Below, piece by piece: positions 57,701 to 64,000 of a stretch of DNA of 64,000 nt. The DNA comes from Chloroherpeton thalassium ATCC 35110 (GTDB lineage Bacteria; Bacteroidota; Chlorobiia; Chlorobiales; Chloroherpetonaceae), in assembly GCF_000020525.1 (NCBI RefSeq), contig NC_011026.1:496001-560000 (forward strand), given 5' to 3'. How positions within the stretch are numbered: the first letter of the stretch is position 1; every line of letters starts with the position of its first letter. Below the pieces are notes generated by a model that saw nothing but the letters and a program-made list of their open reading frames with translations, searched no databases and was not told the origin of the DNA. The translations under genes and the position numbers were made by a program.

Positions 57701-58023
57701 AACGGACGCTCTCCCCTCCTCGATTGTTTAGCATGTGAGGGAGATAATGTATTCAGAGTTTGGCGGAAACGCAATGGCGAGAAGCGTGCTGTTTCACAAT
57801 CTTCAACATCAAATGAATCACCTTGGACAGCACACTTCCCAGAATAGATGGATTTTCACCCAAAGCCCATTTTCATCTGCGTTATGGATGGTAACTTTGA
57901 ATTTCATCATCCGAAATGAGCCTGCTACATCAAACTATCTGATATGGCACAATGCCTATCAAAACTGATCTATGAAAGAACCTTGATGAAAAGTCGTTAT
58001 GGAATTGGGGGCAAAATATTTTG
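57701..58023. other. 323-base intergenic region, no gene seen
   Basis: Upstream of the OPT gene and downstream of the response regulator gene (both leftward). It includes a short frame at 57735-57968 with no protein-like conservation. I saw no hairpin terminator or tRNA. Confidence 0.5.
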
Positions 58024-58638
58024 TTATGAAGATCCAATAATAAAATCACCTTCAATAAACGTGACTTGCAAAAACTTTGACTGCTTGGCCGCTTCCAGCG
58101 CATTCAATCCGGTTAAAGGACCAAATTTAATTTCTTTGAGTTTGCCATTTTCATAGCGCATTTCACCTGTATGTTTCCCATCATCGAGCAATAATTTTCC
58201 AGTGGATTTCATCATGGTCATCTCACCCATGTAGCTTGAAAGCGATCGCTGAGAAATAGGTTGGCCATTTTTATCAAGCAGCAGCAAGCCATACACCGTT
58301 TTTCGAATGCGTTCTGGCTCAGCCGGCTTGATGATGTAGTCTGCCACGCCAGCAGCAAGGCACTTCATAATCAAGTTGGTATTGGCGAGCGAACTTAAAA
58401 TCAAGACGGGCGGCACCTTGAAGTTGGATTTTCCAAGTTCTTGCACCATTTCGTAACCGTTCATTTCCGGCATGGAAATATCTGAAATGATAAGGTCAAA
58501 CTCGCGCGACTGGAATTCTTTAAGGGCTTCTTTTGCGCTATATACAGAGTGGGCAACGATCCACTCCGTATGCAATACGGCTTGCATAAAAAGATGGATA
58601 TCGGCGTCATCGTCGACAAGAAGCACTTTTCTAATCAT
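58024..58638 (-). CDS. response regulator with DUF4388-like C-terminal domain
   Basis: 204 residues. A receiver domain (1-120) with acidic pocket DDD at 9-11, phosphoacceptor Asp53 (DLIISDISMP), Ser in SSLA and Lys in IIKPAE. The remaining 85 residues carry GKLLLDDGKHTGEMRYENGKLKEI and GPLTGLNALEAAKQ, the pattern of the DUF4388/PATAN domain. There is no DNA-binding domain. No histidine kinase is adjacent, so the partner is elsewhere. It would act by protein-protein contact. Confidence 0.88.
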   Translation of the reverse strand: MIRKVLLVDDDADIHLFMQAVLHTEWIVAHSVYSAKEALKEFQSREFDLIISDISMPEMNGYEMVQELGKSNFKVPPVLILSSLANTNLIMKCLAAGVADYIIKPAEPERIRKTVYGLLLLDKNGQPISQRSLSSYMGEMTMMKSTGKLLLDDGKHTGEMRYENGKLKEIKFGPLTGLNALEAAKQSKFLQVTFIEGDFIIGSS

Positions 58639-58785
58639 AATCGGTCTGCTTTGAGAATTTGTTGAAACGGATGAAACGCTAGCGTTTTAAAATATAACAA
58701 ACCCCTCTCAAAATCTTTTGGATTCCACTGGGTTCAATTATTTTTCACCCCAATTTCCTAAATCAATAAAAAATAAACGTTAGTC

Positions 58786-60489
58786 ATGAGTCTTCAACCA
58801 CAGATAGAACGAGAAACTTTGGAAATGGACGTGCTATTTGTCGGTGCAGGACCGGCAAATTTAGCGGCGGCCATTCGTCTAAAGCAATTGATTGATAAAC
58901 ATAACGAAACGGCATCGGAAAAACTCGACCCGGAAATTGCACTTATAGAAAAAGGAAAGTCCGTTGGTGCGCATTTGCTCTCCGGCGCGATTTTGGACAC
59001 GCGCGCGCTCAAAGAGCTCATTCCCGATTACATAGAAAAAAATTGCCCGATTGAAGCAACAGTCGAACAGGAACGCGTGTTTTTCCTCACGGAGGAAAAA
59101 AAGTTCAACATGCCTTTTTTACCCGCGAGTTTCAAAAATCATGGCTCACCGCTTATTTCTTTAAGCAAGTTTGGAAAATGGCTTGGAAAAATGGCTGAGG
59201 AAATGGGAATTAACCTGTTTGAAGGCATTGCAGGAGCAGAACCCATCATTGAAAACGGGCAGGTGCTGGGCGTTCGCACCGACGACAAAGGACGCGACAA
59301 AAACGGCCAGCCGAAACCAAACTTTGAGCCAGGCATGAACATTCATGCCAAAGTGACCGTTTTGGGCGAAGGCGCGCGCGGCTCGCTGACGAAAAAAATC
59401 GCGCGGCAGCTCAGCCTCGAAGCCGATGCAACGCCGCAAGCCTACGAAACTGGCGTGAAAGAAATTTGGGAAATTCCATCGGGACGAATAAAAAAAGGAA
59501 CGGCGATTCATAGCTTTGGATTTCCGCTGCCCGCCACGATTTACGGCGGCGGCTGGATTTATGCCCTGTCTGAAACGCGCCTTTCCATTGGCTTTGTCAC
59601 GGCGCTCGACGCTGCCGATCCAACAAACGATCCGCACTTCAATTTGCAACGCTTCAAAACACATCCTTTTGTTCGCGAGCTTTTGAACGGCGGAACCTTG
59701 ATCGGCTATGGCGCAAAGGCAATTTCCGGCGGCGGCTATGCGTCGATACCAAAGCTGTTTGCAAACGGCCTTTTGCTTACAGGCGAATCAGGCGGATTTT
59801 TAAATTCCATGCGGCTAAAAGGCATTCATCTCAGCATGAAATCAGGCATGCTCGCCGCCGAAACCATTTTCGACGCATTGAAAAAAAAGGATTTCTCAGA
59901 GGAAACGTTGAAAACCTATCGAGAGGCTTTTGAACAATCCTGGGCGAAAGAGGAACTCTATGAAGTTCGCAATTTTCGGCAAGCATTTAATTATGGGCTT
60001 TATTCGGGCGCGATTCGCGTTGGCTTGCAGCAACTCTTCAGCGGACGCTTGGTGGCGAAGCAACTGGATCACGATCCCGATCACATGCAAATGGAGCATT
60101 TCCATCGATTGCATCGCGCTCGCTATCTTGAAGTAAAAGCTGATTTCAAATATGATGGGAAATTAACCTTCGATAAGCTCACGGATTTGTATGAATCAGG
60201 CACGACTCACGAGGAAAATCAACCGTGCCATTTGTTCATTGTCCCGGATCTCATCACCGATATTTGCAATACCAAATGTACTGTTGAATATGGGAATCCT
60301 TGCCAATTTTTTTGTCCGGCAAAAGTCTACGAAATGGTGGTAACTGACGAAAAAATGGGGACAAAAAAGCTACATCTTAATCCGGCTAATTGCGTGCATT
60401 GCAAAACTTGCGACATCGCCGATCCTTATCAAGTCATCACTTGGAAAGTGCCGGAAGGCGGCGGCGGGCCTAATTATAACAAGGGCTGA
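58786..60489 (+). CDS. electron transfer flavoprotein:quinone oxidoreductase
   Basis: 567 residues. FAD-binding MDVLFVGAGPANLAAAIRL near the N-terminus, long FAD/quinone domain with GESGGFLNSMRLKGIHLSMKSG, and C-terminal [4Fe-4S] cluster PANCVHCKTCDI plus NPCQFFCPAKVYEM. It passes electrons from ETF to menaquinone at the membrane surface. It is placed next to (convergent with) the cytochrome b/Rieske pair, which would oxidise the quinol. ETF genes themselves are not in the window. Confidence 0.93.
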   Translation: MSLQPQIERETLEMDVLFVGAGPANLAAAIRLKQLIDKHNETASEKLDPEIALIEKGKSVGAHLLSGAILDTRALKELIPDYIEKNCPIEATVEQERVFFLTEEKKFNMPFLPASFKNHGSPLISLSKFGKWLGKMAEEMGINLFEGIAGAEPIIENGQVLGVRTDDKGRDKNGQPKPNFEPGMNIHAKVTVLGEGARGSLTKKIARQLSLEADATPQAYETGVKEIWEIPSGRIKKGTAIHSFGFPLPATIYGGGWIYALSETRLSIGFVTALDAADPTNDPHFNLQRFKTHPFVRELLNGGTLIGYGAKAISGGGYASIPKLFANGLLLTGESGGFLNSMRLKGIHLSMKSGMLAAETIFDALKKKDFSEETLKTYREAFEQSWAKEELYEVRNFRQAFNYGLYSGAIRVGLQQLFSGRLVAKQLDHDPDHMQMEHFHRLHRARYLEVKADFKYDGKLTFDKLTDLYESGTTHEENQPCHLFIVPDLITDICNTKCTVEYGNPCQFFCPAKVYEMVVTDEKMGTKKLHLNPANCVHCKTCDIADPYQVITWKVPEGGGGPNYNKG

Positions 60490-60512
60490 TGCTTATTTTT
60501 TGAGATAAAAAA

Positions 60513-60542
60513 GGCGAAGCGACCAGGAAAAGTCGCTTCGCC
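60513..60542 (-). terminator. intrinsic terminator of the cytochrome b gene
   Basis: Perfect 11-bp stem GGCGAAGCGAC (60513-60523) / GTCGCTTCGCC (60532-60542); on the minus strand it is followed by TTTTTTATC (complement of 60504-60512). It lies between the convergent cytochrome b and ETF:quinone oxidoreductase genes. Confidence 0.88.
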
Positions 60543-60578
60543 CCAAAAAAAGAGAAAGAGAAAAGCAAATTGCGCTTT

Positions 60579-61742
60579 TTAGAAGCCGTACTCGAGATAA
60601 ACGCGGTAGGATTCAACCAGCATGAAAACCAATACGAGCACACCTGCAATGGTAAATGCAGGACTCTTTTCTTCGCGTGCGGATTGGCGATCAATGAATG
60701 GAACTAAAGCCCATGCAACGCCACCAATTGTGAACATGATAATTGCGGTCAATTCGCCACCTGGGAATTTGAAATCTTTGAGCAACTGGAACTGAGCCCA
60801 GAAATACCATTCTGGTTTAATTCCCTGCGGGGCAGGAGCCAGCGGATCAGCTTTCACACCAAGCTCCCATGGAAGATTGACGGCAAGATAAAGCAACAAG
60901 GCAAAACCGATCATCCAGCCGATCAAATCTTTCATCAAGAAGTTCGGGAAGAATGGATCGTAGCCTTTTACCAAACCTTGTTCTTTATAGCCAATTGGAA
61001 CGGAAGTTCCCAAAATCTGCATCAAAAGCAAGTGAGCAGAAAGGACAAGCAAAGTGATACCAGGAATTAAAACAACGTGGAAAGAGAACATGCGAGTTAA
61101 AGTTGCGCCTGTCACATCTTCACCACCGCGGAGCAATTCTACAATTACTTCGCCACCTGGTGCGGCTTTTGGAACTTCTGTACCGATTTGTGTTGCAAAG
61201 AAAGCCAGTTCGTTCCAAGGCAAGAGATAACCGGTGAAACCGAAGCCCAAGGTCAAAAGACAAAGGACAAAGCCGGTAATCCACATGAGCTCGCGCGGTT
61301 TGCGGTAAGCTTTCATGAAGAAGGTGCTAAACATGTGAATGAAAAGCATGAGCACCATCAGGTTTGCCGACCAGCTATGAATCTGACGAATCAGCCAGCC
61401 ATACGGAACTTCTTTTTGAATGTATAAGAAGGAAGAAAATGCTTCCTGTTCGGTCGGTTTGTAATAAAGTAAAAGCAGTAAACCGGTAACAATCTGAATG
61501 ACAAAGAAAAATAAAGTCAGTCCGCCAAAGTAGTACCAAATCGAGATACGATGCTGAGGAACTGCTTTTTTAGAAAGAAAATGAACAATTGGCTCAAACA
61601 CATAACTTCTTTCGCCGAGCCATTTCATCAAATTAAAGCCGCTGGTTGTTTCGTCAATCGCAGAAGCGATAGATTGCATTCTTGATTGCTGTGGCATAAA
61701 CGCCTCAGAATCAGCATTGGTTGGTTTTGAAATCCTGTCCAT
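60579..61742 (-). CDS. petB: cytochrome b of the Rieske/cytochrome b complex (b6 + subunit IV fused)
   Basis: 387 residues from ATG 61742; the ATG seven codons earlier includes the AAAGGAGGT site that serves this start. Eight helices; heme-ligand histidines in [18 protein letters not shown] and [22 protein letters not shown], and the Qo-site PEWY in [13 protein letters not shown]. The N-terminal b6-like and C-terminal subunit IV-like parts are in one chain. It follows the Rieske gene by 24 bases (start to stop). No cytochrome c1 or f gene is present, as described for green sulfur bacteria. Confidence 0.94.
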   Translation of the reverse strand: MDRISKPTNADSEAFMPQQSRMQSIASAIDETTSGFNLMKWLGERSYVFEPIVHFLSKKAVPQHRISIWYYFGGLTLFFFVIQIVTGLLLLLYYKPTEQEAFSSFLYIQKEVPYGWLIRQIHSWSANLMVLMLFIHMFSTFFMKAYRKPRELMWITGFVLCLLTLGFGFTGYLLPWNELAFFATQIGTEVPKAAPGGEVIVELLRGGEDVTGATLTRMFSFHVVLIPGITLLVLSAHLLLMQILGTSVPIGYKEQGLVKGYDPFFPNFLMKDLIGWMIGFALLLYLAVNLPWELGVKADPLAPAPQGIKPEWYFWAQFQLLKDFKFPGGELTAIIMFTIGGVAWALVPFIDRQSAREEKSPAFTIAGVLVLVFMLVESYRVYLEYGF

Positions 61743-61766
61743 CCCTGTGAGACCTCCTTTCATTGA

Positions 61767-62552
61767 TTAAATAACTGAGAGTACAATATCATCACCCTCC
61801 ACATGTACGCCATAAGGCTTCAATGGCGCAGGCTGAGGGCCGCTAATAATTTCACCTTCTTTGGTATATCTTGCTCCGTGGCAAGCGCAATAAACAAGCT
61901 GCTCATCGGTTCTCCATTGAACCAAGCAACCCAAGTGAGTGCAGACCGCAGACATCGCCTTTAGCTCGCCCTTGTAGTTCAAAACCAAAACCCTGTCACC
62001 TGCAAAACGATAAATTTTACCTGAATCCTGAGGAACTTCCGATACTTTCCCTACTGCTTTTTGTGTTTCAACGGCCTTCTTCTTGGCTGGCGGAATCACA
62101 TACTGCGATACGGGATACAGCACGCTGATGCCAAGTAACGTTGCCATTCCAGCAACAATTTTTTCAAGAAACCCACGACGCTCTGCTCTAAACTCGACTG
62201 TTTCAGAAACAACAGCGCTACTGTTCGAATCAATATTTCCTAATCTCATAGTTGTTGTGTTAAGCGATGTTGACTTTCTTGAAAAAACACCTGAACTTGA
62301 AGTTTCAGAGGTTTTTTCAACTTGATTTTTTTCCTTTGGCTCTGCTTTTTGCTCTTTTGGGGTTTCGTCCCCAGTTGCACTATTACTAAGCCGTACAGCT
62401 TCTTTTGTAACTTTCCCCATAAAATTGCGTCTCATTCCAAAAGAAGTGGCTTCGTCACTTCCCGAATCTATTGAGCCGGAAAACTCTGAAGGCGATTCGG
62501 GCATATCACCAAGTCGAACTTCATTATCGTACTTAGCAGCATTCCTGCCCAT
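61767..62552 (-). CDS. petC: Rieske iron-sulfur protein with long N-terminal extension
   Basis: 261 residues from ATG 62552, preceded on its strand by AAAAGGAGAAAG (an ATG 14 codons earlier lacks a site). The Rieske domain at about 165-261 has CTHLGC (Cys204, His206, Cys209) and CACHGARY (Cys222, Cys224, His225). Alanine replaces the serine that raises redox potential in bc1-type Rieske proteins, which suits menaquinol. The single helix (about 129-150) follows a twin-arginine (ERRGFLEKI). Ahead of it is an unusual hydrophilic, Ser-rich segment of about 125 residues. First gene of the petC-petB operon. Confidence 0.94.
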   Translation of the reverse strand: MGRNAAKYDNEVRLGDMPESPSEFSGSIDSGSDEATSFGMRRNFMGKVTKEAVRLSNSATGDETPKEQKAEPKEKNQVEKTSETSSSGVFSRKSTSLNTTTMRLGNIDSNSSAVVSETVEFRAERRGFLEKIVAGMATLLGISVLYPVSQYVIPPAKKKAVETQKAVGKVSEVPQDSGKIYRFAGDRVLVLNYKGELKAMSAVCTHLGCLVQWRTDEQLVYCACHGARYTKEGEIISGPQPAPLKPYGVHVEGDDIVLSVI

Positions 62553-62911
62553 TCTTTCTCCTTTTTTTGTTTTTAATTGTTTTTCGTTTAGCAAAATCCA
62601 CCACGAACTTGAAGTTACTCTTTTTACCGAATTTTAAAAACTCTTTTGTTCATTTTGCTTAAAGAAGTAAAGCGCTCTCTGCGTGCAGGTGGTACTCACA
62701 AGAAGACTTCAGGATTTCTTAACAACCCATGACAACCTTGATTTGCGCCAACAAACGCAAATCAATTGCGTATTAAGGTAACCCGATTTTTACTTTTTTG
62801 CAAATAGACCGCGTTGCACTGCTCAGATTAAAAACACAAGTCTTCTCAATTTTTTGAAATGAACACCAGGCTGCGCGCTTTCTATCTTTTTAAAAGACAG
62901 CGAAGCGATCG
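62553..62911. other. 359-base gap upstream of petC, no gene seen
   Basis: It lies between petC and the DinB-family gene, both leftward. It must contain the petC promoter. I found no hairpin terminator, repeat or RNA gene; short frames here look random. Confidence 0.5.
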
Positions 62912-63433
62912 TCAAGCACCCCAAAGCATTCCCGTGTGCATCGGCTTTCCCTGCAATTTCAAATAATAAAAAAGCTGCCCTTTATGTTGAACCAAATGCT
63001 CCACGCATTGAAGCATACGATAGCCGAGCAGCATTGGCACAGGATGCCATGGCGCCGTCAAAAGTTTTGTGTCCAACGCCTGATCCGTACATTTTTCGAG
63101 CATTTCGTACATGAGCGATTTGTCTTCTGCCAACAATTTTTTGGCTTCTTCCACATTCTGAACCGATGCCAATCGCTCAGCCGATGCAATGGCATGGCCT
63201 TTCATTTTACTCGGGTCAACATTTTCCGGCAAGCCCCAATCGCCTGTCACGAGCCCGCGACAGCCAGCCCCGCACGAGCGCGAAAGATGAAAAAGCAATT
63301 GCCCGACTGTCATCCAATTTTCACCAGAATTTGGCTTCCAATTCAATGCGTTCTCATCCACATGCCCCAAAAGCCTTTCAGTCGCTTTGTAGGCAGGCGC
63401 TGCTTCAGCCGAAATCAATTCACGCCAATTCAT
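62912..63433 (-). CDS. DinB-family (four-helix metal-binding) protein
   Basis: 173 residues from ATG 63433, preceded by AAAGGAAC on its strand (the open frame begins 24 codons earlier, without a site). A four-helix DinB fold with GQLLFHLSRSCGAG and a late VEHLVQHKGQLFYYLKL, whose histidines probably bind a metal. Members include thiol-S-transferases (bacillithiol/mycothiol related), but the exact role is unknown. Alone, downstream of the divergent Ppx gene. Confidence 0.85.
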   Translation of the reverse strand: MNWRELISAEAAPAYKATERLLGHVDENALNWKPNSGENWMTVGQLLFHLSRSCGAGCRGLVTGDWGLPENVDPSKMKGHAIASAERLASVQNVEEAKKLLAEDKSLMYEMLEKCTDQALDTKLLTAPWHPVPMLLGYRMLQCVEHLVQHKGQLFYYLKLQGKPMHTGMLWGA

Positions 63434-63639
63434 AGCTTTGTTCCTTTTGTTTATGTTAGTTTGGGAGTGCGCGATCATTCCGATGTACTTTTCAGAATGG
63501 TTCAAAATTCGTTTTTTTTACCTCAAATAAAAAAACAGCCTGCTTTCTTTCCACAAAAGATTTCACGCATCGCTGCTGATTATCTGCTCGGCTTGTTTTA
63601 TTTTCTCGCAAAAATTAACTGATTTTATCAAAATTGACT

Positions 63640-64000
63640 ATGCCTAAAATCGCAACCATTGATATTGGGACAAACACGGCTTTGCTGCTTATTGCTGAAT
63701 TTGACTTGGCAACCAAGCAGTTACACACAATTCTTAACCAAATCGAAGTCGTTAGACTTGGCCAAGGCGTTGATAAAGAGCGTCGGATTACAGCCGAATC
63801 CATCAGTCGGCTTGTTTTGGCAATGGCCAAGTTTAAATCTACCATTCAAGCACACGGCGTGGAAAAAACTTACGCGGTTGCAACCAGCGCCATGCGCGAT
63901 GCCCAGAATCGCGATGATGTGATTCAAACGGTGCAGGAACAAACCGGCATTGACATTGAACTGCTTAAGGGAGAAGCAGAAGCCGACATGACCTTTCTTG
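63640..64000 (+). CDS. Ppx/GppA exopolyphosphatase family protein, 5' part
   Basis: The frame opens at ATG 63640 and stays open to the window end (120 codons). It starts MPKIATIDIGTNTALLLIAEF, the ASKHA-fold phosphate-1 motif of exopolyphosphatases/guanosine pentaphosphatases, then VVRLGQGVDKERRITAESI and YAVATSAMRDAQNRDDV, both family-typical. It degrades polyphosphate or pppGpp. Only the N-terminal third is visible. Confidence 0.93.
   Translation, partial: MPKIATIDIGTNTALLLIAEFDLATKQLHTILNQIEVVRLGQGVDKERRITAESISRLVLAMAKFKSTIQAHGVEKTYAVATSAMRDAQNRDDVIQTVQEQTGIDIELLKGEAEADMTFL

Overview
The window looks like a chromosome segment from a green sulfur bacterium or close relative (Chlorobiota). 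My best guess is a Chloroherpeton-like organism of moderate GC content, but this is inferred from gene content and not from any search. The supporting signs are a Rieske/cytochrome b pair with no cytochrome c1 gene beside it, a Chlorobium/Allochromatium-type 2[4Fe-4S] ferredoxin (second cluster motif CX2CX8CX3C), an sdhC-sdhD-sdhA cluster, a cobalamin/cofactor-like ECF transporter plus a TonB receptor (so a Gram-negative envelope), and many dispersed TGTCATnCTGAG...CTCAGAATGACA hairpin repeats.

Layout. 0-12 kb is housekeeping: a small membrane protein, a ClpB-like protein lacking its first ATPase domain, NhaA, lipB followed by a fused 2-oxoacid dehydrogenase E1, two glycosyltransferases, and topA. 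12-28.5 kb is the accessory part. On the minus strand it holds a Rpn/PDDEXK nuclease, ecfT, a double-ATPase ecfA, a probable ECF S component, a methyltransferase, a TonB receptor and an M48 lipoprotein protease. Three plus-strand genes sit in the middle (15.8-22.0 kb): an unknown protein, an AAA ATPase preceded by three palindromes on a 28-bp period, and a large ATPase with twelve near-identical 32-residue Sel1/TPR-like repeats. Three blocks of hairpin repeats surround these genes. I read this as an island that may have split an ECF/TonB uptake locus.

28.6-41.8 kb returns to metabolism: truA, a GH13 protein with an overlapping PfkB kinase, a UDP-glucuronate decarboxylase-type epimerase, folD, ferredoxin, a DUF5320/DUF134 pair, holA, a CHAD protein, a GNAT acetyltransferase, and sdhA-sdhD-sdhC without sdhB. 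42.0-48.5 kb holds a membrane-anchored TPR protein with eight homogenised 46-residue repeats, a STAS-like protein, a degenerate acyl-CoA synthetase, a glutaredoxin, a deoxynucleoside kinase and a small membrane protein.

48.6-54.7 kb is the classic rimP-nusA-infB-rbfA translation/transcription operon. 54.7-64 kb holds a BatA-like VWA protein, an OPT transporter, a response regulator with a DUF4388-like tail, ETF:quinone oxidoreductase, cytochrome b and Rieske, a DinB-family protein, and the start of a Ppx/GppA phosphatase that runs off the window. No rRNA, tRNA, CRISPR array or recognisable transposase was seen.
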